Origin: Gammaproteobacteria bacterium
Lineage (GTDB): Bacteria; Pseudomonadota; Gammaproteobacteria; Steroidobacterales; UBA11654
Length of the DNA stretch: 17,064 nt
Assembly (NCBI GenBank): GCA_012965065.1
Contig: DTSX01000117.1
Span: forward strand, 3,269-20,332
Direction: 5' to 3'
Shown here: piece after piece, positions 6,678-14,864 of the stretch
Layout of the letters: every line of letters begins with the position of its first letter
Numbering within the stretch: the stretch's first letter is position 1
The notes under the pieces: generated by a model
The model's database searches: none
The model's input: the letters and a program-made list of their open reading frames with translations, nothing else
Told to the model about the DNA's origin: nothing
Translations under genes and position numbers: made by a program

Positions 6678-7571
6678 ATGAATAATATTAGTTTGAAGTC
6701 GTGGAGTCTTGAAACCAGAGTAATTGATTTAATTCAGGAAGTTGGGCAACTTTTTGACGATTGTAATCTGTGTTACGGCCACGGTACTGAGCATCCCTTG
6801 GATGAAGCAGCGGCCTTGGTATTGTTCGTACTTGGCATTGACTACTTGGATGCAGAAGAACCCTCTTTCTCAAAGGTTTCCGCAGTAGAATTCAAGCTGA
6901 TAGAGAAGCTGGTTGATCAAAGAATTCAAGAAAGGAAACCACTGGCTTTTTTGACTCAAGAAGCTTTCTTTTGTGGGTACAAATTTTATGTTGATGAAAG
7001 GGTATTGATCCCAAGATCGCCCATGGCTGAATTGATTCGAAAACAATTTGAACCCTGGATTGATTCGGCATCGGTGGAACGGGTTTTAGATGTTGCAACC
7101 GGCAGCGGTTGTTTGGCCGTTGCCATAGCTAAAAATTTTCCAGGTACAGAGGTTGTGGCCAGTGATGTTTCCGAAGGAGCACTGGAAGTTGCAAGCATCA
7201 ATGTTGATGGGTTGTCGGTCCGTGAGCAGGTAACTTTGGTGGAATCGGACTTGTTTGAAAATATAGAGGGTGTATTTGATCTGATCGTCTCAAACCCACC
7301 TTATGTCGGCTCTAAAAGTTACCAAGCCTTGCCCCCTGAATACCATCATGAGCCGGATTTGGCCTTAATTGCTGGACAAAATGGACTGGATTTTATTGCA
7401 AGAATACTGCATGATTCCCCTCCATTTCTCAAAGACAATGGAATACTGGTTTTAGAAATGGGTGAAGTGGCAGAGGAAGCTGAGAAAACTTTTCCTCACC
7501 CTTTTAAGTGGGTTGAGTTGGACAACGGTGGGGAAGGAATTGCGGTGTTAGAGGCAAAACATCTCAAATAG
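6678..7571 (+). CDS. prmB: 50S ribosomal protein L3 glutamine methyltransferase (PrmB)
   Basis: SAM-dependent N5-glutamine methyltransferase of the HemK/PrmC family that modifies ribosomal protein L3. The 297-residue protein has an N-terminal helical recognition domain (1-100) and a Rossmann methyltransferase domain with motif I DVATGSGCLAVAIA (138-151), the acidic residue of motif II in ASDVS (161-165), and the glutamine-methylating signature NPPYV (206-210). RVLIPRSPMAELI (108-120) is the PrmB form of this region; the release-factor methylase PrmC has a PDTE-type sequence here. Linkage to aroC 40 nt downstream is the conserved prmB-aroC pair of gammaproteobacteria and supports PrmB over PrmC. 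The start codon has only a weak purine stretch (GAAGAA) before it. Confidence 0.93.
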   Translation: MNNISLKSWSLETRVIDLIQEVGQLFDDCNLCYGHGTEHPLDEAAALVLFVLGIDYLDAEEPSFSKVSAVEFKLIEKLVDQRIQERKPLAFLTQEAFFCGYKFYVDERVLIPRSPMAELIRKQFEPWIDSASVERVLDVATGSGCLAVAIAKNFPGTEVVASDVSEGALEVASINVDGLSVREQVTLVESDLFENIEGVFDLIVSNPPYVGSKSYQALPPEYHHEPDLALIAGQNGLDFIARILHDSPPFLKDNGILVLEMGEVAEEAEKTFPHPFKWVELDNGGEGIAVLEAKHLK

Positions 7572-7611
7572 TTTTTGGTTACAATAGGTATGTTATGGAT
7601 GAGGTTAAACT

Positions 7612-8682
7612 ATGGCTGGCAATACAATAGGTAAATTATTCACGGTCACAACATCCGGGGAAAGTCACGGCCCTGGAATGAGTGCTATTGTTGACGGGTG
7701 CCCACCCGGTTTGGCGCTCTGTGAAGACGATATTCAGGCCGAACTGGAGAGGCGAAGACCGGGTACATCAAGATTTACATCGCAAAGACGCGAGCCTGAC
7801 CAGGTCAAGATCATATCGGGTGTTTTTGAAGGCACAACAACTGGGACGCCAATCAACTTGGTCATTGATAATGTCGATCAAAAGCCAAAAGATTATTCGG
7901 CGATTAAAGACAAATTCAGGCCTGGCCACGCTGATTTTACCTACCATCACAAATATGGGATCAGGGATTATCGTGGCGGCGGCAGGGCTTCAGCAAGGGA
8001 AACGGTTATGAGGGTTGCTGCAGGAGCCATTGCTAAAAAATATCTTCGAGAATATCCAGGAATTGATATTTACGGTTTTTTGAGTCAACTCGGACCGATA
8101 AAACTTGACTGCGTTGACAGGGAGGTTATAGGAACCAACCCGTTTTTTTCAGCAGACCCAGGAAAAATTACAGAACTGGAAAATTTTATGGACAAACTCA
8201 GAAAAGAGGGAGATTCCATCGGTGCCAAAATTGATGTTGTCGCAACTGGGGTACCTGTAGGTTTGGGAGAACCGGTTTTTGACAAGTTAGAAGCCGATAT
8301 CGCCCACGCTCTTATGAGCATCAATGCAGTAAAAGGAGTTGAAATAGGGGCAGGATTTTCCGTGGTTACCCAAAAAGGGAGTGAGCATCGGGATGAGATT
8401 GATGCCTCTGGGTTTAAACAAAATAACTCTGGTGGCACGCTGGGCGGCATTTCATCTGGCCAAGACATTCTTGCCAGTATTGCTCTCAAACCCACATCAA
8501 GCATCGTTAAAACTGCTGATACAATCGACAAGCGAGGAGCCGAAACAGAAATCGTTACCAAAGGTCGGCACGATCCGTGTGTGGGTCTCAGGGCAACACC
8601 GATTGCTGAAGCCATGTTAGCAATCGTCTTGATGGACCACTTTTTACGTCACCGGGCTCAAAATGCCGATGTTAAAACTTAA
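7612..8682 (+). CDS. aroC: Chorismate synthase
   Basis: Converts 5-enolpyruvylshikimate 3-phosphate to chorismate, the branch point for aromatic amino acids, pABA/folate and quinones, using reduced FMN. The 356-residue length is normal for the family. The N-terminal MAGNTIGKLF and GESHGPG (17-23), the signature block RPGHADFTY..KYGIRDYRGGGRASARET (about 103-131) and GISSGQDI and TKGRHDPCVG near the C-terminus cover the FMN and substrate sites. The ATG is set by GAGG about 7 nt upstream and by the standard MAGNT start. It follows prmB by 40 nt and precedes asd by 23 nt, all on the same strand, so the three probably form one transcript. No defects seen. Confidence 0.98.
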   Translation: MAGNTIGKLFTVTTSGESHGPGMSAIVDGCPPGLALCEDDIQAELERRRPGTSRFTSQRREPDQVKIISGVFEGTTTGTPINLVIDNVDQKPKDYSAIKDKFRPGHADFTYHHKYGIRDYRGGGRASARETVMRVAAGAIAKKYLREYPGIDIYGFLSQLGPIKLDCVDREVIGTNPFFSADPGKITELENFMDKLRKEGDSIGAKIDVVATGVPVGLGEPVFDKLEADIAHALMSINAVKGVEIGAGFSVVTQKGSEHRDEIDASGFKQNNSGGTLGGISSGQDILASIALKPTSSIVKTADTIDKRGAETEIVTKGRHDPCVGLRATPIAEAMLAIVLMDHFLRHRAQNADVKT

Positions 8683-8705
8683 TTGCAATTGACTGCTGCA
8701 AAATC

Positions 8706-9716
8706 ATGTCTGGATACAATGTAGTTGTTGTTGGTGCCACAGGGCTGGTCGGGGAAACAATCATCTCAATATTGGAGGAAAGGAATTTTCCTGTTGAAAA
8801 TATGGTCCCCCTGGCGAGCGCTCGCTCTCTCGGCAAGGAAGTGAGCTTCCGTGAAGAAAAAATCCCCATAGTCGAATTGCAATCTTTTGATTTTAAAGGT
8901 GTGGATTTTTGCTTTTTTTCAGCAGGAGCCGATGTTTCAAGTGAATTTGTTCCCATCGCAACCAAGCAAGGAGCAATTGTCATTGATAATACCTCATGCT
9001 TTCGATACGAGGATGATGTTCCATTGGTGGTTCCTGAAGTCAATCCGGATGCGCTGGCTTCATATACGAGCCGAAATATAATTGCAAACCCAAATTGTTC
9101 AACAATTCAGCTGGTTGTAGCCCTGGCACCCATTCATAAAATTGCAAAAATTAAAAGAATTAATGTTGCCACATACCAATCTGCATCCGGTGCCGGTAAA
9201 CGGTCTCTGGAGTTGCTGAATCAACAGATTGAAGCAAATTTGAATGGGATTGATGGGAATTGGGAGCAGCTTTTTGCTTTTAATGTAATACCACAGATTG
9301 ATGAATTTCAAGAAAACAGTTTTAGCAAAGAAGAAATGAAGCTGGTTTGGGAAACGCAAAAAATTCTCAACGATTATGATCTTCTGGTGAATGCAACAGC
9401 AGTCAGGGTTCCGGTTAGAGTAGGACACGCAGAGGCAGTTAACATAGAAACGGAGATTGGCATAACACCCGATCAGGTTAGGGAAATTTTATCTCAATCA
9501 CAGGGGATCAAGGTTATTGATGACGTCAGCAAAAGTTCCTATCCCACACCAAGAACGCATGGGGATCAAACCGATGATGTGTTTGTGGGTAGAATTCGCA
9601 AAGACCATACCTTAAAGAACGGCATTAATTTATGGGTTGTTGCCGATAACATAAGAAAAGGCGGCGCACTAAACAGCATCCAGATAGCAGAGGCACTGAT
9701 TCAAAGCTATCTTTGA
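8706..9716 (+). CDS. asd: Aspartate-semialdehyde dehydrogenase
   Basis: NADPH-dependent reduction of aspartyl phosphate to aspartate semialdehyde, needed for lysine, diaminopimelate, threonine and methionine. The 336-residue protein belongs to the shorter Asd form found in Pseudomonas and many bacteria, not the 367-residue E. coli form. The Rossmann loop is GATGLVGE (10-17), the catalytic cysteine is C131 in NPNCSTIQ, and the substrate-binding segment is RVPVRVGHAEAV (234-245) with H241. YQSASGAGK (157-165) is also conserved. The related usg product lacks the catalytic cysteine, so this is the active enzyme. In Pseudomonas-like genomes asd lies upstream of usg/fimV/truA/trpF and accD; here accD follows directly after a 64-nt gap. 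The Shine-Dalgarno site is poor. Confidence 0.96.
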   Translation: MSGYNVVVVGATGLVGETIISILEERNFPVENMVPLASARSLGKEVSFREEKIPIVELQSFDFKGVDFCFFSAGADVSSEFVPIATKQGAIVIDNTSCFRYEDDVPLVVPEVNPDALASYTSRNIIANPNCSTIQLVVALAPIHKIAKIKRINVATYQSASGAGKRSLELLNQQIEANLNGIDGNWEQLFAFNVIPQIDEFQENSFSKEEMKLVWETQKILNDYDLLVNATAVRVPVRVGHAEAVNIETEIGITPDQVREILSQSQGIKVIDDVSKSSYPTPRTHGDQTDDVFVGRIRKDHTLKNGINLWVVADNIRKGGALNSIQIAEALIQSYL

Positions 9717-9780
9717 AAAACCTTGTTCAATGTTTAAGGTAGACTAGAAAGTCAGTTGATTAAACTGGTTGAGCATAAAC

Positions 9781-10653
9781 ATGAGTTGGTTTGAGAAAAT
9801 AGTTCCGTCACGGATCAAGACAAGAAAAAAACAGCGGTCCAAGTCCGTTCCAGAGGGCGTTTGGATGAAATGTCCAGAATGCAAATCTCAACTCTATCGT
9901 GCTGAAATTGAAAAAAATTTATTCGTTTGCAATAAATGTGATCATCACATGAGGATTAGTGCACGCGACCGCCTGAATCAATTTCTTGATCCAGAATCAC
10001 AGTCAGAGTTGTTCCCCAATATTATTTCTGTGGATCCATTGAATTTCGAAGATACAAAAAAATACAAAGACAGACTAACCCACTCCAAGGAGGTTAGTGG
10101 TGAAAGCGATGCCTTGTTGGTTATGGAAGGCACTCTAAATAGTATTCAGGTTGTAGCTTGTGCTTTTGAATTTAAATTTCTTGGAGGCTCGATGGGATCT
10201 GTGGTGGGAGAAAAATTTGTCCGAGCAGTTGATCGTAGTATTCAGAATAGAGCCCCACTGATTTGTTTCAGTTCAAGTGGCGGTGCTCGCATGCAGGAAG
10301 CAATTTTGTCGTTAATGCAGTTGGCAAAAACTACTTCGGCCTTGGTTGATTTAGCTGCTGAGAAAATTCCTTTTATATCGATTTTAACTGACCCAACTAC
10401 TGGTGGGGTTTCTGCTAGTTTGGCAATGTTGGGGGACATAATTATCGCTGAACCGGGCGCATTAATTGGATTCGCAGGTCCAAGAGTTATCAAGCAGACA
10501 GTGGGACAGAAGCTACCATCTGGTTTCCAGAGTAGTCAATTCCTTATGGAGAAAGGAGCCTTAGACATGATTGTTGATCGCAGGGAAATGAGAGACACAA
10601 TCACCGAATTGATTCTAATACTGACTCATTCCAAAACAAAAGAAAAACACTAG
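9781..10653 (+). CDS. accD: Acetyl-CoA carboxylase carboxyltransferase subunit beta
   Basis: With AccA it transfers the carboxyl group from biotin-BCCP to acetyl-CoA, making malonyl-CoA for fatty acids. The 290-residue protein has an N-terminal four-cysteine zinc ribbon (C31, C34, C50, C53 in CPEC and CNKC) and a crotonase-like core with EFKFLGGSMGSVVG, FSSSGGARMQEA and TDPTTGGVSAS, closing with IGFAGPRV. The start is placed at the ATG at 9781 because MSWFEK matches the usual AccD N-terminus (MSWIE in E. coli); a TTG at 9769 would add four residues without support. It is somewhat shorter at the C-terminus than E. coli AccD (304), which is only tail variation. It leads the conserved accD-folC-cvpA-purF order; the gap before it (9717-9780) has no strong promoter. 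Confidence 0.97.
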   Translation: MSWFEKIVPSRIKTRKKQRSKSVPEGVWMKCPECKSQLYRAEIEKNLFVCNKCDHHMRISARDRLNQFLDPESQSELFPNIISVDPLNFEDTKKYKDRLTHSKEVSGESDALLVMEGTLNSIQVVACAFEFKFLGGSMGSVVGEKFVRAVDRSIQNRAPLICFSSSGGARMQEAILSLMQLAKTTSALVDLAAEKIPFISILTDPTTGGVSASLAMLGDIIIAEPGALIGFAGPRVIKQTVGQKLPSGFQSSQFLMEKGALDMIVDRREMRDTITELILILTHSKTKEKH

Positions 10654-10670
10654 TTTAAATTGTTATTAAT

Positions 10671-10674
10671 AGGA
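10671..10674 (+). promoter_or_regulatory. Ribosome binding site bearing on the folC start
   Basis: AGGA lies 6 nt before a TTG at 10681 and 12 nt before an in-frame ATG at 10687. Spacing favours the TTG start; the two differ by only two residues. Confidence 0.4.
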
Positions 10675-10680
10675 TAGTTT

Positions 10681-11952
10681 TTGTTTATGGAAAATTGGGG
10701 ACTTGCAGAATGGCTCCATTGGCAGGAGACACTTAATCCAAAAGAAATAGATCTCAGCCTGAACCGAATTCGTAATGTTGCATCAAGATTGGAAGTTCTC
10801 CCACCTGAAAATCTTACATTCTTAATTGGTGGGACCAACGGCAAGGGAACAACTCTTGCTTTAATTGAAGATATTTTAATACAAAAAGGTTTAAAGGTAG
10901 GCGGTTACACATCACCCCACTTGAATAACTACAATGAACGAATTTGTGTTAACAAAAAACCCGTAGACGATTCAAGGCTGATTGAGTCGTTTAAACTCGT
11001 TGAATCGGTTAGGAAAGACATCCCTTTGACCTATTTTGAATTTGGCACTTTGGCAGCCTTTATAACCCTTAATGATCTAAACTGCGAGGCTTGGCTCATT
11101 GAGGTTGGTTTAGGAGGCAGGTTGGATGCAACCAATATCATTTCACCTTCCATTTCCATAATTACAAACATTGCTTTGGATCATCAAGAGTGGTTGGGTT
11201 CGACGTTGGAAGAAATTGCCAAAGAAAAAGCCGGAATAATATCTGCAAAAATTCCCTGTATTTTTGGGGACCCATCTTTACCAAAGAATATAGAGCAAAC
11301 AGCTTTAGAAAAGGGTTCTGATTTATATGTATTAGGTAGGGATTTTTCTCTATCAGGTTATTGGGGTCGTTTGGTTTGGCAGGGTAAGGATGCGGCTATC
11401 AATTCCATAAGGATTCCATCACATTGGGCGGAGGGAGAAATTGATGATTTGTGTCTTGCCCTCATGGCAATTGAGATTGTGGATTCGGAATTATTACCAA
11501 CTACAAAAGAATTGAACCATCTTTTAAATAATTTTTCCGTGTCAGGAAGATTTGAAATCATTGAGAAAAAGCAAACTTGGATTCTTGATGTAGCTCACAA
11601 CCCGCATGCTGCAGAAAATTTAAGGAAGAGACTAGAATCTTTAGATCCTTATAAAAAGATTACTGCTATTTTGAGCTTGATGCAGGATAAAGACATAATT
11701 GGTTTTGTTAAGGTATTAGATGATCTAGTTGCACACTGGATAGTATGTGAAATGGATACACCAAGATCTCATTCGGTACAAACGTTACAAAAGAAATTAA
11801 TTGATTATGGCATCTCTAATGTTACGGCTGCATCAGGACTTCTTGAAGCATTCAGTAATGTTAAAAATCATACTAAAAAAAATGATAGGATACTGATAAC
11901 CGGCTCCTTTGAGATCGTGGGTCCTGCAAAGAAATGGTTAGACTCAGAGTAA
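10681..11952 (+). CDS. folC: Bifunctional folylpolyglutamate synthase / dihydrofolate synthase
   Basis: Adds glutamate to dihydropteroate (folate synthesis) and glutamate chains to tetrahydrofolates. This is a Mur-ligase-like ATP enzyme of 423 residues (E. coli 422). Visible are IDLSLNRI near the N-terminus, the P-loop GTNGKGT (51-57), YTSPHL (76-81), EVGLGGRLDATN (141-152), LDH (166-168), the KEKAGI segment (181-186) and DVAHNPHAA in the C-terminal domain. All ATP and Mg-binding motifs are intact. The TTG start at 10681 is preferred on ribosome-binding-site spacing; ATG 10687 is the alternative. It follows accD by 27 nt. In E. coli the next gene would be dedD; here 125 nt without a comparable gene lead to cvpA. 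Confidence 0.95.
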   Translation: MFMENWGLAEWLHWQETLNPKEIDLSLNRIRNVASRLEVLPPENLTFLIGGTNGKGTTLALIEDILIQKGLKVGGYTSPHLNNYNERICVNKKPVDDSRLIESFKLVESVRKDIPLTYFEFGTLAAFITLNDLNCEAWLIEVGLGGRLDATNIISPSISIITNIALDHQEWLGSTLEEIAKEKAGIISAKIPCIFGDPSLPKNIEQTALEKGSDLYVLGRDFSLSGYWGRLVWQGKDAAINSIRIPSHWAEGEIDDLCLALMAIEIVDSELLPTTKELNHLLNNFSVSGRFEIIEKKQTWILDVAHNPHAAENLRKRLESLDPYKKITAILSLMQDKDIIGFVKVLDDLVAHWIVCEMDTPRSHSVQTLQKKLIDYGISNVTAASGLLEAFSNVKNHTKKNDRILITGSFEIVGPAKKWLDSE

Positions 11953-12077
11953 TTCTCTTATGAAAGAAAAATTAATAGGTTCCCTACTTTAGCAGTTAAT
12001 CAATGATGATTTATCACATTGTTTTTCCTAACTTGTCTTTTCCAATAATGATTTTTGGTTCAGAAGAGATAATATCA
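11953..12077 (+). other. Intergenic region at the expected dedD position, with a 10-codon frame
   Basis: Between folC and cvpA, where many gammaproteobacteria carry the SPOR-domain gene dedD, there are only 125 nt. The segment contains an ATG at 11960 followed by MKEKLIGSLL and a TAG at 11990-11992. SPOR/DedD proteins commonly begin with a short basic stretch and (R/K)LVG(A/T) leading into a membrane span, so this could be the start of a degraded dedD, but ten residues cannot prove it. A weak promoter-like pair (TTGTTT at 12019-12024 and AATAAT at 12044-12049, 19-nt spacer) could serve cvpA-purF. Nothing else is recognised. Confidence 0.2.
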
Positions 12078-12572
12078 ATGTTGGACTTTGTACTTGTAGT
12101 CACTTTAGCGATTTCTACAGTTGTTGGATTTTTTAGAGGATTTGTATCAGAAATTCTATCTTTGCTGGTTTGGGTCATCGCATTTTGGGCTACTTTCAGT
12201 TTTGATGATAGCCTAGGTATTTACCTTCTTTCTTCAATTGAGTCGGAAGCTTCTCGAATTTGGTTGTCCCGTTTACTGATAATCGCAATCGTCCTAATCG
12301 TTGGGGGAATAATTAATAAATTGTTATCAAAAATTGTGAGTTGGAACTTTTCTGGAAATTTATTTTTCGGTACATTATTTGGCTTTTTTAGAGGTTTAGT
12401 TCTTATAACTATCATTATTTTGATTCTTGAAGATACTAGATTGTATAGTGAACCTTGGGTACAGGATGCAATGCTCTTAGAATATGCGGAAAATATCACG
12501 GATTTTATTACCAAATTATTTTTGGATTACTATGAACCCGCAGAAACCCTAATGTTTGAAAAGGGAAATTAA
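12078..12572 (+). CDS. cvpA: CvpA family inner membrane protein
   Basis: A 164-residue integral membrane protein (E. coli CvpA 162) needed for colicin V export and linked to envelope stress and bile tolerance in enterics; its molecular activity is unclear. Hydrophobic spans lie at about 3-19, 24-42, 62-80 and 100-118. The family's repeated glycine-arginine motif appears twice, GFFRGF (17-22) and GFFRGL (102-107). The start at ATG 12078 is chosen because MLDF and the spacing to GFFRGF match CvpA, and GAAGAG sits about 9 nt upstream; a longer frame from 12003 adds 25 residues not typical of the family and has no ribosome binding site. Position directly before purF (4-nt gap) is the classical cvpA-purF pair. 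Confidence 0.93.
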   Translation: MLDFVLVVTLAISTVVGFFRGFVSEILSLLVWVIAFWATFSFDDSLGIYLLSSIESEASRIWLSRLLIIAIVLIVGGIINKLLSKIVSWNFSGNLFFGTLFGFFRGLVLITIIILILEDTRLYSEPWVQDAMLLEYAENITDFITKLFLDYYEPAETLMFEKGN

Positions 12573-12576
12573 TGAA

Positions 12577-14097
12577 ATGTGTGGGATAGTTGGTTTAGTT
12601 TCAAAACAAGCGGTTAATCAAGAGTTATATGATGCATTGACTGTTTTGCAGCATCGAGGGCAAGATGCCTCCGGAATTATGACCGACGATCAAGGTGTTT
12701 TATGTCTGAGGAAAAGCAATGGTCTCGTGACCGATGTATTTTCTGAGAAACACATGTTGCGGCTGCAAGGCAATATGGGCATTGGTCATGTTCGTTATCC
12801 AACTGCGGGCTCTCTCAGCTCCATCGAAGCCCAACCGTTTTATGTTAATTCACCCTATGGAATTTGTCTGGCTCATAATGGCAATCTGGTCAACACGGAT
12901 AAATTAAGACAGCATTTAAATTTGGTCGATAGAAGACATCTTAATACCCAATCTGATACAGAGGTTTTATTAAATCTTTTTGCCCATGAATTGCAAAAGA
13001 ATTACAAACAAGAACTGACTGCGGAATCCGTGTTCCGAGCAGTCAGGGGTGTTTTTGAGAATTCTTCTGGAGGTTATGCAGTGGTATCAATGATCTTGAA
13101 TAAAGGTTTGGTTGCTTTCCGAGATCCAAACGGCATCAGGCCCATTGTAATAGGTACCAGAGAATCCGATCAAGGTACTGAATACATGGTAGCTTCCGAA
13201 AGTGTTGCTTTGGATGTACTTGGATACAATCTTCTCAGGGATATTTTGCCAGGCGAGGCAATTTACATTGATACCGATGGTAATTTTTCCTCACAACAGT
13301 GCGTTGAACCAAAAAGCCACACGCCTTGTATTTTTGAGTTTGTGTATTTTGCTAGACCGGATTCGATAATCGATGGTATTTCGGTTTATAAGTCCAGACT
13401 TAGAATGGGCGATAATTTAGCACAAAGCATCATTGCAAAGGGTCTCCATCATGATGTGGATGTGGTGATACCAATCCCTGATACCAGCCGCACCAGCGCC
13501 CTGCAGGTCGCTCATCATTTAGGGGTTAAATACAGAGAAGGCTTTATTAAAAATCGCTACATTGGTAGGACTTTTATCATGCCTGGACAAGCGATACGAC
13601 AGAAATCTGTTCGCCAGAAGCTAAATCCCATTGACCTTGAGATCAGGGACAAGAATGTTTTATTGGTTGATGACTCAATCGTAAGAGGAACGACGTCAAG
13701 ACAAATTATACAAATGGCAAGGAGATCCGGTGCAAAGAAAGTATTTTTTGCTTCCGCAGCTCCACCGGTTAAATACCCCAATGTTTATGGCATAGACATG
13801 CCAGCGGCCAACGAATTAATTGCAAGCAATAAAAGCGATGGAGAGTTGGCTGAAATTATTGGTGCAGATTGGCTTCTTTACCAGACTCTGGAGGATTTAA
13901 TAAAAGCTGTAGCCTTTGAAGAATCTGAAATCCAATCATTTGATACATCTTGTTTTTCTGGAGAGTATGTAACCGACGATATTACGGAAAAATATCTCAA
14001 AATCATCGAATTAAGACGCAACGACGCTGCAAAAGCCGAACTGGAACAGGCGAGAAAGCAACTGGAAATCAACGAACCATCGATTTCGATCAATTAA
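12577..14097 (+). CDS. purF: Amidophosphoribosyltransferase
   Basis: First committed step of purine synthesis: PRPP plus glutamine gives 5-phosphoribosylamine. The 506-residue protein (E. coli 505) has an N-terminal Ntn glutaminase domain with C2 as nucleophile after Met removal (MCGIVGLV), HRGQDASG (26-33), GHVRYPTAG (70-78), and HNGNL (100-104), then a phosphoribosyltransferase domain with the PRPP loop VLLVDDSIVRGT (361-372) and flexible-loop region KNRYIGRTF (325-333). The start must be ATG 12577, since Cys must follow Met; a TTG at 12556 would bury the catalytic cysteine behind seven residues. AAGGGA lies 10 nt upstream inside cvpA. No four-cysteine Fe-S cluster pattern of the Bacillus type is seen, so it is the E. 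coli type. Its 3' end overlaps convergent lpxH by 8 bp. Confidence 0.98.
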   Translation: MCGIVGLVSKQAVNQELYDALTVLQHRGQDASGIMTDDQGVLCLRKSNGLVTDVFSEKHMLRLQGNMGIGHVRYPTAGSLSSIEAQPFYVNSPYGICLAHNGNLVNTDKLRQHLNLVDRRHLNTQSDTEVLLNLFAHELQKNYKQELTAESVFRAVRGVFENSSGGYAVVSMILNKGLVAFRDPNGIRPIVIGTRESDQGTEYMVASESVALDVLGYNLLRDILPGEAIYIDTDGNFSSQQCVEPKSHTPCIFEFVYFARPDSIIDGISVYKSRLRMGDNLAQSIIAKGLHHDVDVVIPIPDTSRTSALQVAHHLGVKYREGFIKNRYIGRTFIMPGQAIRQKSVRQKLNPIDLEIRDKNVLLVDDSIVRGTTSRQIIQMARRSGAKKVFFASAAPPVKYPNVYGIDMPAANELIASNKSDGELAEIIGADWLLYQTLEDLIKAVAFEESEIQSFDTSCFSGEYVTDDITEKYLKIIELRRNDAAKAELEQARKQLEINEPSISIN

Positions 14098-14824
14098 TCA
14101 GGTCAATTAATTTAGGCTCTGCATTAACCCATTCTATTATTTTTGCAGCCGATGCCGACCAGTCACCTAAAACCAATCGCACTGATTTTTTACTGTCAAT
14201 ATCAATTGTATGACTATAGGGTCTATGGGTATGACCGTGGATTAATATATCAATGTTATTTTTCTGGATAACAGCAGCTACTTCACTTTCGTTGACATCC
14301 ATGATGTCATTCGATTTCATCTGTTGGGATTGAATGCTGGCATCTCTTGCTTCATTTAAAATCTCAAGTCGTTTGTTAATTGGAAAATTTAAGAAGCTTC
14401 TCTGCCACTCCCGGTTCCTTACTATTTTTCTATACGCTTGGTATTCAACATCATCAATGCAGAACTGGTCGCCGTGACTGAGCATGACTCTTTTATTTTT
14501 ATACGAGAAGATGGTCGGCTCTTGGAGCAACTCAATACCGGTCTTGGACAAAAAATTCTCCCCGATAAGAAAATCTCTGTTGCCGTGCATCAGGTATGTT
14601 TTGATACCTGCTTGGACCAAATTTTTTAGTTGGTCAGTAATCTCACTGTGAAGTGGGTCTTCGTAGTCGTCTCCAATCCAAAACTCAAACAGATCACCCA
14701 GTATGTAAAGCTCGGGATTCGGTGTTGAGAGAGCAAGAAGTTCATCAATGAATTCTTGAAATACACCAGTGACCTCAGGTCTGGTGTGGTGCAGATGCAA
14801 ATCTGAAATAAATAACTTTGTCAT
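14090..14824 (-). CDS. lpxH: UDP-2,3-diacylglucosamine diphosphatase
   Basis: Hydrolyses UDP-2,3-diacylglucosamine to lipid X at the inner membrane, the fourth step of lipid A synthesis. The 244-residue protein (E. coli 240) is a calcineurin-like metallophosphoesterase: SDLHL with D8 and H10, GDLFEFWIGDD (43-53) with D44, GNRDF with N82, SHGDQ with H117, and HGHTHRP with H196 and H198. GDLFEFWIGDD is the LpxH signature that separates it from generic phosphoesterases and from LpxI. No clear ribosome binding site precedes the ATG. It is the last gene of the folD, ppiA-like, lpxH cluster, 40 nt after the cyclophilin gene. Linkage of lpxH to a cyclophilin gene is also seen in E. coli (ppiB-lpxH). 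Confidence 0.97.
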   Translation of the reverse strand: MTKLFISDLHLHHTRPEVTGVFQEFIDELLALSTPNPELYILGDLFEFWIGDDYEDPLHSEITDQLKNLVQAGIKTYLMHGNRDFLIGENFLSKTGIELLQEPTIFSYKNKRVMLSHGDQFCIDDVEYQAYRKIVRNREWQRSFLNFPINKRLEILNEARDASIQSQQMKSNDIMDVNESEVAAVIQKNNIDILIHGHTHRPYSHTIDIDSKKSVRLVLGDWSASAAKIIEWVNAEPKLIDLIN

Positions 14825-14864
14825 ATATTTAAGTTGGCGATTGATCCAGATTTATCTATCGTTT

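Noticed and set aside
8085..8615. Minus-strand 176-codon frame opposite aroC
   Set aside because: It lies wholly inside the well-supported aroC gene, has no recognisable motifs and a low-complexity serine/proline-rich composition typical of antisense frames.
9720..9740. Short inverted repeat (ACCTT/AAGGT) after asd considered as a terminator
   Set aside because: Only five strong pairs plus a wobble, a 9-nt loop and no U-run after it.
12003..12077. 25-residue N-terminal extension of cvpA from an upstream ATG
   Set aside because: CvpA proteins normally begin at the MLDF-equivalent position, and the upstream ATG lacks a ribosome binding site.
12556..12576. TTG start giving purF seven extra residues
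   Set aside because: The catalytic cysteine must be residue 2 of the translated product to become the N-terminal nucleophile.
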